Assembly: GCA_036927565.1 (NCBI GenBank)
Contig: JAYESD010000007.1
Location: 8,329,644 to 8,393,643, forward strand
DNA length: 64,000 nucleotides
Direction of reading: 5' to 3'
Source: Tuctoria greenei
Lineage: Eukaryota; Streptophyta; Magnoliopsida; Poales; Poaceae
Shown here: positions 40,256-51,737 of the stretch, in pieces
How positions within the stretch are numbered: position 1 is the stretch's first letter
Layout: the number at the start of each line of letters is the position of its first letter
The notes under the pieces: model-generated
What the model was told of the DNA's origin: nothing
Database searches by the model: none
Seen by the model: only the letters and a program-made list of their open reading frames with translations
Position numbers and translations under genes: made by a program

Positions 40256-40862
40256 TGAAAGTGCATCTAGGCATCCCCGTGGGTTTTGGATGATTGATAA
40301 CGACAAATTAATAGGCTAATGAGCTTAGTTGATCTTAAGCATGGGTGTGGATTTGAAATGGAACAAATACCCTCAAAAAGGAAAAGATTGAAATAGGCGT
40401 CGAAGACTCAAGCATAGAAATTAGGGTTTCTTATGTGTTGAGTTTATACTAGCCTACTTTGTGTCACGGTATGTGTATCAAGTGCATTGAGATCATAGAA
40501 GAGGGCTCAAAGCCTTAGTTGAGAGGAAAACTAAGTGAGAAGCCTTGATGAGAGAAAACCCTAGTGGTTGGACTTGTCCGGGTTCCATGTCAGACTAGTC
40601 TGGCTTGGTCGGCTTAGTCTTTTTTGGGATGGACTAAAGATTTTTTGTACTTCGGACTTGTCTATTTGGGGACGGACTTGTCTATTGTACACTTGGTGAG
40701 AGCTTTCGAGTTAAGTCTCGAAAAGCCAGACTTGTCCGCCACAGTGGTCGGACAAGTCCGGGCCTGCCAATCTGGTTTGTTTTGAGTCGGACTAGTCCAT
40801 GGCTATGTGTGATTGGGAGCTTTTGAGGCTAAGTCATGTATGTCGGACTTGTCCGTCCCAGT
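40256..40862 (+). repeat. C2 5' LTR, part 1
   Basis: Same start as the C1 LTR; contains CGGACTTGTCCG and GGACTAGTCCA palindrome variants at about 40575-40855. Ends CCAGT (40858-40862), the target site of A4. Confidence 0.85.
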
Positions 40863-41430
40863 TGTTGATGACTACTAACGTCACTGATCATCTCTCGAAA
40901 GAGATAAGGTCTGCAAGCGCACAAAAACAATCGTGTAGCATTTCAACCAAGAGTATTCTCAAGGGTATCGTATTTATCCCAAAGGAAGGCAATGAAGTAA
41001 AGTAAACACTACTCTTATGATCAAGCTATGGGATACTAATCAATTATCAAGACAGGGGTAAGTTGATAATATATGGGTAGTGTGACACACATTTAAGCAA
41101 TCTATTCTAAAGGGTAGATAGGTCCTATGGAGATTAGACTAAGAGTTGGGGAGTTGCTCCTACAATGCTTCTAGTATACATATACATAGCCTAGGTTAGG
41201 TACTAACGAGCATGTCAACAGTGAATAATTATGCTAAGTTGTTCAACATATCGGGCACAGGTTTACCCCTAGCAATACTAGGATGACTCCCGCCAAGAGC
41301 ATGTGGTATAGCCGAACGTGGAGTATTACAAAGGACAAATAGGGTTGTCACCACCTACTGCCGACCTCTTCAATCTGTGGGTCTACGAGACATCCAACGT
41401 CACTTAACTATCCTAGCACCATGCTAGCAT
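40863..41430 (-). repeat. A4 3' LTR remnant
   Basis: 568 bp matching 45792-46350 of the 5' LTR. At ATGCTAGCAT (41421-41430) the LTR stops and 3' non-coding sequence begins; PPT and U3 are gone. Confidence 0.85.
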
Positions 41431-42339
41431 GTCATGTCTTCTATTCCCTTTTTATGCAATAAATTTTGGAGAGAGTACTAAGCATGAATGGTATGGAGTT
41501 TCTCTTTTCATTGTAGAATGGTGGTATGATGAAATTTTGCTTACTTCTAGTGTAGAAGTATAGCATGTGAAAGTGAAGTCTTGAATTCAAAAACTAATGA
41601 ATGAAATCTCACATAGGTCTATACTAGTTTGACAAAGCTCAATGTGAAGACAAATAGCATATGCATAAGGTCTATCAATGTAATGTATCATATGGCTTTG
41701 GTAGATATTTCCAATCAAATGAGAGTAACTTAAATCTTTTTAGAATTTCTCCGGTACTCTAAGTTTCACTTTCAAACTAGGAATAGCAGCCCTATCACTA
41801 TATCATATCTCAAAACAACTTAGAATTGGATTAAGCTTTTGCTATCCATAATTTATAAATCAAGGTAAAAGTAATTCTAGCCAATGAAAGCAATATTTTG
41901 GAGAGTAGTAAGTTGTAAACTAGGGATTTAGGAAAATTAAAACAGAGCAACTATTCATCATTTCATCTATGTGAATTCCAAACCATTCTTACCGCACATC
42001 TTTTATTTTATTAACCTAACATATACTACATTATTATTAATCTTTTTTTTAGATGCAAATGTGGTGGAAAAAATAAATATAATGGAATGCAAATGGGATG
42101 TACAAGTTACCTCAAGTGGGGGTCCTCCCCCAAGCTTGTTCTTGTTCAAGGTCCGCACTAGGGGCTGAAACCCTAACGACAGATGTAGGTCATGAGGTTG
42201 GCCTAACCTTGTTGCAGCATGGCTTTTACATTGGAGGGTTGAGTGTTGATGTTGGGTTGCCTTCCATGGGTTCCACGAGTGTGGTCGAGGAGAGTGTTGT
42301 CGATGTCGCTCATCCACACCTCAAGGTTCCCATAGGTTG
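41431..42339 (-). other. A4 3' non-coding region with PPT-like tract
   Basis: Matches A2 from 20095 onward in the same orientation. The minus strand reads AAGCTTGGGGGAGGACCCCC at about 42116-42135, the internal PPT-like tract of the family. No gene seen. Confidence 0.6.
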
Positions 42340-44049
42340 GATGTACCTTGTTATTTATTTGGCTAAGTTAGTGATAACCCTTGGCACAAAGGTATGATGT
42401 GCACTCAACATGAGTTGAGTGTGTTACATCATTATTTGGCTAAGGTGTATCATACCTTCTTGCCATGAAGGAATAACTTGTACCTCTCATGCATGGGGCG
42501 TGATCCGTCACTCCAAGGCTAAGATAATGATAATCTTTAGCCACAAAGGAGTTACATGTACCCAACATGTGTTGAGTACGATCCGTTATTCCTTGTCTAA
42601 GGTACAACATACCTATAACCACAAAGGGATGACGTGCACTCAACATGGGTTGAGTGTGATCCATTGTTCCTTGGCTAAGGTATAAATACCTTCTAGCCAC
42701 ATAGGAGCAACTTGCACCCAATATACATTGGATGTGATCTCGTCATTCCTTGGTTAAGGTTCATCATACATTTAGCCACAAAGTAATAACTTATACCCAA
42801 TGATGGTAGAAATTCCCTTGAGCTTGAATGAGTTCTTAGAAGAGTTGAGAGCATAATGCTCTCATATATTCGTAGCAGCCCATTGGTTACTCACGAAGGG
42901 TTTCCATGTCAAGTCTCTCGCCTCGTATAGTTATGGTTTACCTTCGGGCTTAATTTCCGATAGGTAGCAACCACCCTCATTTACTCCTTGTCCAAGAGAT
43001 ATTGAAATGGAATCCTCTTAGGGTTTCTAACAATTGGATCTTTGAATGTGTGCATAGTTATTTCACTCCTGCAAACTTCCTCTCTATGATAGAGAGAGAT
43101 GGTTAGCTACCGATACTTGTACAAATGAATTTTTGGGTTAGGTAACTGAATCTTCATTTATACGCATGGGGAGGAACAAGACAAAAGGTGCATTGGGTCC
43201 AATTTCCAGTGTATCCATGAACAATGTATAAATCATTGATAGGAGTGGGGTGGATAAATCAATTTGCACATTTTTCTAAAGCTCCTACTCATAGCAATGC
43301 AAGTGATATAAATACACTATATGGATCCCTTCACCTTCTAAATTTTCTAACCATCATAGTTTTTTCACACAAGAGCAAATGTTATTATTTGGATCATGGC
43401 AAACAAGATCCTCAATTTTATCCTCCTGAACATTTTTAGTTTCTTGCCTAGGAATTTTAAATTTAGTGATCCATGCATGAATTAGTTTTAAATCAAAATT
43501 ATAGACATCACTATTCCTAGGTTGCTACATACCAATTCAACCATTAAGTCATTCCATAAGCATTACCTAGGCAGAATATGTCTAAGTCAAATTTAGCAAT
43601 GCTTATGAAATTCTAGGTACTTGTTTAAATTTATTCCCATGTAAGGTGACATTCCTTTTGAAGAATCAAAAAGAGTATTGTCAACACTTACTCTTGTGAG
43701 GATGCATAAGAATTGAATGATGAGAAGGTGTAAACCTTCCTTAACAAAGTAAGAAAAAATCATTCAATTCTAATGTAATTCCAGCGATGGAAATTTTGAA
43801 ACTTGTACCTCAATTGAAGAGCAGTCTTGGTTGAAGGTCGTTGTGTGAGAAATTCACGACCATGAATTTTTGTGTGGCCTTCATGTTCAATGACTTTTGC
43901 CAAGTTGAGGTTGGAGTTGAATGAGCTTTATCTCGTTCCTCCATTGGGTCACCATCTTGAGCATTCCTCCACCATGAACTCAAAATGAGATCGATTGAGG
44001 GATGTGTGTTTCATGGGGCCTTCCAACGTCTTTGCAAATTCTCTCTTGG
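42340..44049 (-). pseudogene. A4 third-ORF relic with tandem array and hairpin
   Basis: Minus-strand counterpart of 13374-15320 and 32515-34400. The tandem array lies at about 42350-42800 (units such as TAGCCACAAAGGAGTTACATG read forward), with hairpin at 43119-43163. The 5' end (AAAGACGTTGGAAGGCCCC on the minus strand near 44031) aligns with the start of the A2 third ORF. No usable frame. Confidence 0.65.
43119..43163 (-). other. A4 conserved hairpin
   Basis: GTACAAATGAA (43119-43129) pairs with TTCATTTATAC (43153-43163), with one position that would be a G-U pair in the minus-strand RNA. The loop contains the inverse of TTACCTAAC as in A1 and A3. Confidence 0.7.
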
Positions 44050-44460
44050 CTGAACTAAAATCAAGAACAAACAAAACAACTCGAAAATGGGTTACGTTAG
44101 CCCAAAAGCATGGTGTACCCTTTGTCAAATTGTTTTGCCCAACTTGAAACAACTTGGAAATGCAACAAATATTAATGTAAATATTTTGGTTTGAATTAGG
44201 AAGATGAATTCAAGTGGTTACCCCCAAGGTTGATTTCCATGTAAATTTATTTCCTAATTCAAAATTTTAGTTTTTATGATGGTTGGAAATTTTACTTTCC
44301 AACATGCAAGTGTGAAAATCCAAAAATGCTAAATTTAAATGCAAATATTGATGGGGAATTCAAATATGAAATTGGGAAATCAAATATGAGATAACTACCA
44401 ATTTACCTATTGGCAAGGACTCAATGAATTTTTTTTTGAAGTCTGATGAGTGAGACTTAC
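44050..44460 (-). other. A4 intron-like segment
   Basis: On the minus strand donor GAG|GTAAGT at 44460 and acceptor TTTAGTTCAG|CC at 44050 bound 411 bp. Fourth copy of the same arrangement. Confidence 0.5.
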
Positions 44461-45640
44461 CTCCGTCCATTTTAGTGTCATGATTTGTTATCCAATCCCG
44501 GAGTTGAAGATGTGGATAACTTCTATTGATTGACATGCCAAATCTCCTTTGGCATGTTGGTTGGACATGTGGGCCACATGGTGGCCCTAGCCTCTTCGTC
44601 GTCTTGATAAGGACTTGTTGATGTAGTGATAGCTTCTTAATTTTGAATATATTCTCTTATGAGAATTGTGAGGCTTATCCTTCTTTAGGGGTGTCACTTC
44701 GACCTTCTTGATGTTATTTTGAGTTAACTCATACTTTGATCATGGATTAAAAGATTCCTTGGGCCTGATGACCTGTGGACTCCACAATCAAACAAGAAAC
44801 GCTTCATCCATAATGTCACTTGCCCTAGGTTGCATGGGCTTGGTCGAAGGATAGGAATCCCAACAAGTGATTGTAGGATATCTTGGATCTTTAATGCTCT
44901 TTAAGTTTCTTGTCCTTGGCCAAGAGCTTCATGTTGTCTTGATTTCCTAATTGGCCATGGACAAGATACTTCAAGGAAGGCTAGTTGAACTTAAATCCCA
45001 TGAAATCCTCATAGCCTCCGTGATTACAAGGGTGATATTGATTTCACCCTTGACCTCCTTATTGGTGATAGCCATTGGAGTTGTTGTTGGGACATGATCC
45101 TCATGGGTCTTTGGGAAAATGATTCCCCAAGTGGCCCATGTTGACATGGATTTTCACAAATCATGTGAATATCCATGGCTTGGATCATCTAAATACTTCT
45201 CCATTGGCTTGATCTTCATGATACTTCAATGGGAGGTGTAATTCCTTAGCTAGCATGTCCACCTTGTTAAGTGGTGCGCATGCCAAGCTAAAGGAACTAG
45301 AGCACTCTTCAATCCACCCCTTGGGTAGAGACCATATTCTCATCCATGATGAATGAGAACATGGCTCCTTCAGCTCCAGCACAAAGGTGGTCATGGATTG
45401 GTGGACCAACCCATGACATAAATGTTGGATGAAGAGCCAACTATCCACCCTATGGTGGAGGCAAACCAAGAAGAACTCTTGGAGCCTCCCCCAAGCTTGG
45501 GGATGGATGACTTTGGCTCCTACTAGAAGCTGAAATTCTTCTGTGAAAGGCAATGGTGTTGCCTAGCAGATATTTGTTGAGGTACGCCATGAATCATCTT
45601 GTAGTTGAGCACTTGTGTCCTCGTTGGCCATCACATAAAA
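44461..45640 (-). pseudogene. A4 gag relic
   Basis: The minus strand has an open stretch 45553-45185 in the wrong frame sense (FTEEFQLLVGAKVIHPQAWG). The aligned Gag frame reads as in A5, with MDIHMIC-like knuckle remains near 45160-45120. The LTR-like patch is at 44776-44810, with protease remnant PKESFNP beyond. Same lesions as A1, A3 and A5. Confidence 0.7.
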
Positions 45641-45762
45641 TGGGTTAGCCAACACTACCATGTTTTCACACAAAAGGAGAAAACAAGCAAGGGTAATCCT
45701 GTCTAATAACTATTAGTACCTATAGCTTAATTATAAGTGATAGCTATCCTTCACTTCCTTTG

Positions 45763-45783
45763 CCTTCCCCGACAATGGCGCCA
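45763..45783 (-). other. A4 primer-binding site (tRNA-Asp)
   Basis: The minus strand reads TGGCGCCATTGTCGGGGAAG just after the 5' LTR. Two changes from the perfect site, both transitions. Confidence 0.8.
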
Positions 45784-45791
45784 GAAATGCT

Positions 45792-47293
45792 TGTTGACGG
45801 CTACTAACGTCACAGATCATCTCTCGAAAGAGATGAGGTCCGCAAGCGCACAAAAACTGTCGTGTATCATTTCATCCAAGAGTATTCCCAAGGGTATCAT
45901 ATTTATCCCAAAGGAAGGCAATGAAGTAAAGTAAACACTACTCTTATGATCAATTATCAATACAGGGGTAAGTTGATAATATATGGGTAGTGTGACACAC
46001 ACTCAAGCAATCTATTCTAAAGGATGATGGGTACTATGGAGTTTAGACTAAGAGTTGGGGAGTTGCTCCTACAATGCTTCTAGTATACATATACATGCCT
46101 AGGTTAGGTACTAACGAGCATGTCAACGGTGAATACTTATGCTAAGTTGTTCAACATACCGGGCACGGGTTTACCCCTAGCAATACTAGGACGACTCCCA
46201 TCAAGATCATGTGGCATAGCCGAACGTGGAGGATTACAAAGGACGGATAGGGTTGTCACCACCTACTGCCTACCTCTTCAATCTGTGGGTCTACAAGACA
46301 TCCAATGTTACTTAACTATCCTAGCACCATGCTAGCATATTAAGTAAATACCTTAAGAGTCATGACACAAGCCATCTTAAGCCAATGACTAACGTAAACA
46401 TTGTTGAACAAATGTTGAGACATAGCATAAGTTATTCATATCAACATGATCATATCATAACTAATTAGACTATAGTGGGGGTTGGTAGTGTTTATGATGA
46501 TAGATTAAGAGTGATATGGCATAATCATAAAAACAACTCCTACAACATACATGGAATCCACAACCAAACAATAAACGCTTCATCCAAGTATCTGAATAAA
46601 AGAAGACTAAAGATAATATCTTTATTATGCATAAAGTCATAAATATAAGAAAAGATACATGAGCCATACCTTTCCCAACTTGGACTTGGTACTAGAGGCT
46701 CTCCTCTCTGTAGCCTAACTCCACTAAGGACTAAGAGAACTAGTGTATACGATAGAATGATGCTCAAGTGGTGTGTGTTGAAGTGAGGGGTGAGAAGTCC
46801 TATTTATAGCTTGGAGAAGGGTCAGTTCCCCCACCAAAAGCGCGCGAATCAATCACCCACGACCTCTTCAAGCCGAGAGGAGCCAACATGTGTCGTTTGA
46901 CCGTGTTTGGCGTCAGGACCTAGTCAGCCGACTAGGGGGGTCAGTCGACCTGGTCTTGGCTCCTTTTGCGGTGTGCTTCCTTTAGGTCTCTGCTAGGTGG
47001 GTCTCATTGACTATTATTGGTTCTACGCCATTGCATTCCTTGGATACTTTTGTTTGTGGGCCATTTGATCCATGTGGTGCCACATGTTATCGCTTGATTG
47101 GCTGGAATGATATTTTATAGGATCCATCCCCTTGTTTCACTTCAATTTTGCATGGAATCCCTACATGCACTACTTTCTCCAAAGACAAGCGGAAATAGGT
47201 TAAATAGAAAAGTGATCTTTGCAAGAAATGATATTTCCTTCACATAATTGAGTTATATTAACGGGTGAAATTTGTATATAACACCCATCAACA
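45792..47293 (-). repeat. A4 5' LTR
   Basis: 1502 bp. On the minus strand TGTTGATGGGTG to GTAGCCGTCAACA. TATA (minus) at 46801-46808. It has no embedded primer site. Confidence 0.9.
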
Positions 47294-47515
47294 CCAGTTG
47301 ACCGGACTAGTCCGGTATGTCCAAACTTGTTCATTTTTAGACGGACCAAGACATTCTGTTGTAGTTTGGATTAGTCCGTTGTTGACCGGACTAGTCCAGT
47401 GTGCCACAACCGTTTGAAATTCAAACGTGGGAGGGTACGTCACCATTTGCATAGTGTGATGTAGCGTGAACCCACTAGGTCGGACTAGTGCGGGGTCCTA
47501 GCCGGACTAGTCTGC
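47294..47515 (+). repeat. C2 5' LTR, part 2
   Basis: Resumes after the CCAGT target copy. Contains perfect ACCGGACTAGTCCGGT at 47301-47316 and close variants at 47380-47400 and 47481-47510. It stops near 47515, where integrase begins without PBS or gag. Confidence 0.8.
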
Positions 47516-48378
47516 ACAAGAGTGAGACTCAAGGTGTCCTCAATAAGTACTTGAGGAGAGGTCAAAATGAGTTCTCCTTGAGAATCAAGACTATAAGGAG
47601 TGACAACGGCATCGAGTTCAAGAACACTAAAGTTGAAGAGTTTTTGGATGAAGAAGGCATCAAGCATGAGTTCTCAACCCCCTACTCCCCTCAACAAAAT
47701 GGGGTGGCCAACAGTAAGAATAGGACTCTCATTGAGATGTCTAGAACAATGCTTGATGAGTACAAGACGTCGGACCGGTTTTGGGCGGAATCCGTTAACA
47801 CCGCTTGACATGCCGTAAACAGGTTGCATCTCCATCGCATATTGAAGAAGATGTCTTATGAGCTTCCAACTGCTAACAAGCCTAACATTTCATATTTTCA
47901 AGTTTTTGGGAGCAAATGCTATATTCTGAACAAGAAGCCTAGGACTTCAAAGTTTGGTTCAAAGTTCGACGAGGGTTTTTTGCTTGGTTATGACTCAAAC
48001 ACCTACGCCTATCGTGTCTTTAAAAAGTCCTCCAGGATTGTTGAAGTAGCACGTGATGTGGTGTTTAATGAGACAAATGGCTCTCAAGTGGAGCAAGTTG
48101 ACTGTTGTGTGCTACATTTAGAAGAGACTCCAAAAGAGGTAATAGGTAGGATGGCGCTTGGAGACATTAGTCCACAAAAACAATTTCAAGGCTCAGGTGA
48201 CCATTCCACAAATCAAGCAAATTCTTCCTCACGTGATCAAACTCAAAACCCTCAAGATGCACCTCAAAAAGATCAAAATGGAGGCATCAATCTAGAGGGA
48301 TATGAAGAAGATGAGGAGGAAGATGATGGAGTTCCAAGAACTCAAGCTCCACACCCAAGAGTGCATCAAAGCGTTTAA
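47516..48378 (+). pseudogene. C2 Copia integrase pseudogene
   Basis: Enters the integrase core at KSETQGVLNKYLRR, RIKTIRSDNGIEFKNT (second catalytic Asp kept), then PYSPQQNGVANSKNRTLIEM. The usual Glu of this motif is Asn (47710-47712), so the DDE triad is broken. TGA follows SVNTA (47806-47808). The next frame 47824-48378 continues with SYELPTANKPNISYFQVFGS and FDEGFLLGYDSNTYAYRVF, the C-terminal integrase region, then an acidic linker. Integrase would insert element DNA; this copy cannot. Confidence 0.85.
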
Positions 48379-50008
48379 TGGGACCATCCCGTTGACAACA
48401 TCCTTGGAGATATCTCCAAGGGGGTAACTACTCGATCTCGTGTTGCAAATTTTTGTGAGCATTACACTTCTGTTTCCTCTTTGGAATCTCACAAGGTTGA
48501 AGAAGCATTACGAGATTCGGATTGGGTAGTGGCCATGGATGAAGAGATCAACAACTTCGAAGATACCAACTATGGGAGCTCGTGAAGAGTCCTAATGCAA
48601 ATATTGTGGGCACCAAGTGGGTGTTCTGCAACAAACAAGATGAGCAAGGGATGGTTACAAGGAACAAAGCACGAATTGTGGCCAAGGTGTACTCACAAGT
48701 TGAAGGTTTGGATTTTGATGAAACATTTGCTCTCGTATCTAGGCTTGAATCAGTTCACATATTACTTGTCTTTGCTACTCACCATGATTTTAAGCTATAT
48801 CAAATGGTTGTCAAGAGGGCTTTTCTCAACGGTCCAATCAAAAATGAGGTGTATGTGGAGCAACCCCCCAGCTTTGAAGAACAAGACTTCCTAAACCATG
48901 TCTACAAATTGCGTAAGGCTCTCTATGGCCTCAAACAAGCTCCCAGAGCTTGGTATGAGTGCCTCAGAGCTTTTTAAGTCAAAATGGTTTCATAATTGGG
49001 AAGTCCAAATATACTTTGTTCACTAAGAATTTCAATGATGATGTGTTTCTTTGTTAAATATATGTCGATGACAGTATATTTGGTTCTACTAACAAAAATT
49101 TTTGTGATGAGTTTTCTAAGACAATGACCGAAAGGTTTGAGATGTCTATGGTGGCGGAGTTCAAGTTCTTCCTAGGATTTCAAGTAAAGCAATTCAAGGA
49201 AGGCACGTTCATTAGTCAAACAAAATGCACGCAAGACATACTTAAGAAGTTTGACATGGACAAAGCAAAACCCATCAAGACTCCAATGGGAACCAATGGG
49301 CACGTCGACCTTAATGAAGATGGTTTAAGTGTGGACCAAAAGGTATGTCGCTCCATGATTGGTTCATTACTTTATCTTTGTGCATCTAGGCCCGATATAA
49401 TGCTAAGTGTTTGTAGTTGTGCACGTTTTCAAGCTGTGGTGTGTTATTTGACAGCCGTAAAGAGAATTTTTAGATATTTGGTTCACACACCAAGCCTAGG
49501 ACTTTGGTACCCCAAGGGCTCAAAGTTTAATCTCATTGGATATTTCTATAAGGATTATGCGGGGTGCAAAGTAGATAGAAAGAGCACAACTGGGACATGA
49601 CAACTCTTGGGTAGGTCCCTAGTATCTTGGTCCTCAAAGAAACAAAATTCTATTGCACTCTCCACGGCCGACGGGGAATATGTCATTGCCGAAAGTTGTT
49701 GTGCATAACTTCTTTGGATGTGACAAACTCTTAGGGACTATGGCATAAACTTGTGACATATCCCTCTCCTATGTGAAAATGAGAGTGTCATCAAAATAGT
49801 CCACAATCCAGTTGAGCATTCAAGGACCAAGCACATTGATATCCGCCACCATTTCCTAAGAGATCACTCCATAAAAGGAGACATAGTGATTTCCCATGTG
49901 AGAACCAAAAAACAATTGGCCGATATTTTCACCAAGCCCTTAGATGAGAAGAGATTTTCTGAACTTAGAAGTGAGCTCAATATCTTAGATTATAAAAATA
50001 TGGCTTGA
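48379..50008 (+). pseudogene. C2 reverse transcriptase and RNase H pseudogene
   Basis: RT starts GTKWVFCNKQDEQGMVTRNK and proceeds VEGLDFDETFALVSRLES, FKLYQMVVKRAFLNG (usual DVKSAFLNG) and LRKALYGLKQAPRAWYE. After a frameshift the active site YVDDSIFGS (49061-49084) is two codons beyond a TAA (49055-49057). RNase H follows: GYFYKDYAGCKVDRKSTTGT, a stop, LVSWSSKKQNSIALSTADGEY, CENESVIKIVHNPVEHSRTK and KQLADIFTKPLDEKRFSELR, ending in TGA at 50006-50008. Six or more stops, mostly C-to-T type. Confidence 0.87.
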
Positions 50009-50253
50009 GTCTTGCACATCTAATTGTTACTTATATTTGCTTCAAAATTCATGCATGCTTGCGAAAACCTCATCCCCCTAGATTTTCAACAAAACTATTT
50101 CAAATTATTGAATCTTTGGAAATTATGGTCATAGTTTGATTGTTGATTGTTTACTGACCATGTTTGCAAAGATTCCTTGTGAAAACTAGTCTAAAAGGAT
50201 CAAATTTCTATGAAAACTCAAATAAATATATGAATTTTTAACCTTTGGACTGT
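50009..50253 (+). other. C2 3' untranslated region
   Basis: AT-rich sequence between the RNase H stop and A5. No feature seen. Confidence 0.6.
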
Positions 50254-50258
50254 ACTAG

Positions 50259-51737
50259 TGTTGATGGTTGTTATATACCAATTTCACCCATCAATATAAC
50301 TCAATTATGTGAAGGAAATATTATTTCATGCATACATCACCTTTCTATTTAACCTATTTCCACTTGTACTTGGAGAAATTGGTGCATGCAGGTATTTTAT
50401 ACAGAATTGAAGTGAAACAAGGGGTTGGATCCTATAAAATACCATTTAGTCAATCAAGCGCTGACATGTGGCACCACATGGATCAAATGGCCCACAAATA
50501 GAAGTATCCGAGGCCATCCAACGGTGTAGCACCCATATCAAGGGATGGGACCCACCTATAAGCCACCTGAAGAAAGAACAGACCGTTTGGAGCCAGGAAA
50601 AGGTCGGCTGACCTGGTGGTTCGACCTCTTCCTGGCGTCAAACCCGGTCATCTTCCACGTGTTGGATCCTCCCGGCTTGAAAAAGTTAGTGGTGACTGAT
50701 TTGCGCGCTTTTGGTGGCAGGAACCGACCCTTCTCCAAGCTATAAATAGGACCCCTCACTTCAACACACACCACTTGAGCATCATTCTATTATATACACT
50801 AGTTCTCTTAGTCCTTAGTGGAGTTAGGCTATAGAGAGGAGAGCCTCTAGTCCCAACTCCAAGTTGGGAAAGGTATGGCTCATGTATCTTTTCTTATATT
50901 CGTGACTTTATGCATAATAAAGATATTATCTTTAGTCTTCTTTTATTCATATACTTGGATGAAGTGTTTCTTGTTTGATTGTGGATTCCATGTATGTGGT
51001 AGAAATAATATTTATTATCATGCCTTAATGTCATTATGCTATCATCATAAACACTATAAACCCCCATTGTAGTCTAATTAGTTACGATATGGTCATGTTA
51101 ATATGAATAACTTATGCTATGTCTCAACATTGGTTCAACGATGCTTAGGTTAGTTATTGCCTTAGGATCGGTTGTGCCATGGCTCCTAAGGTATTTACTT
51201 AATATGCTAGCATGGTGATAGGGTAGTTAAGTAATGTTGGATGTCTCGTAGACCCACGGACTGAAGAGGTAGGAAGTAGGTGGTGACAGCTCTATCAGTC
51301 CTTTGTAATCCTCCACGTTCGGCTATGCCACAGGCTTTTGGTGGGAGTCATCCTAGTATTTCAAGGGGTAAACCCGTGCCCGATATTTTGAACAACTTAG
51401 TATAAGTGTTCACCATTGACATGCTCATTAGTATCTAACCTAAGCTATGTATATGTATATTAGAAGCATTGTAGGAGCAGCTCCCCAACTCTTAGTCTAA
51501 TCTCCATTAGGACTCATCTACCCTTTAGAATAGATTGCATAGGTGTGTGTCACACTACACATATATTATCAACTTACATCTGTCTTGATAATTGATTAGT
51601 ATCTCATAGCTTGATCACAAGAGTAGTGTTTACTCCATTGCCTTCTTTTGAGATAAATATGATACCCATAGGAATACTCTTGGGTGAAATGCTACATGAT
51701 AGTTTATGTGTGCTTGCGGACCTCATCTCTTTCGAGA
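50259..51737 (+). repeat. A5 5' LTR (main part)
   Basis: Starts TGTTGATGGTTGTTATATACC. TATAAATA at 50741-50748. It breaks near 51737 in CTCTTTCGAGA, where C3 sequence begins; about 25 bp of LTR are lost. The LTR end AATGTCAACA is at 59195-59204. Confidence 0.88.

Larger units (their letters stand above)
40863..47293 (-). mobile_element. A4: A-family element with truncated 3' end, minus strand
   Basis: Bounded by TGTTGATGAC (40863) and CATCAACA (47293), with perfect target duplication CCAGT (40858-40862, 47294-47298). On the minus strand: 5' LTR 47293-45792, PBS, gag relic, intron-like segment, third-ORF relic with array and hairpin, then a 3' LTR reduced to 40863-41430. The matching termini and target site show that it inserted whole and later lost about 1.5 kb spanning the PPT and most of the 3' LTR. 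Confidence 0.9.
40256..50258 (+). mobile_element. C2: Copia (Sirevirus-type) element, damaged
   Basis: Starts TGAAAGTGCATCTAGG after ACGAT (40251-40255, likely target site). The LTR is entered by A4 (target CCAGT) and resumes at 47294. After about 830 bp of LTR the sequence jumps near 47515 straight into integrase, so PBS, gag and protease are deleted. Integrase, RT and RNase H relics run to 50008. A5 inserted at 50258 (ACTAG, 50254-50258). The 3' end is off-window. Confidence 0.85.

Noticed and set aside
45185..45553. Minus-strand 122-codon frame in A4 as a new gene
   Set aside because: It is a chance frame over the gag relic; the aligned A2 Gag uses other frames and the other copies break it.
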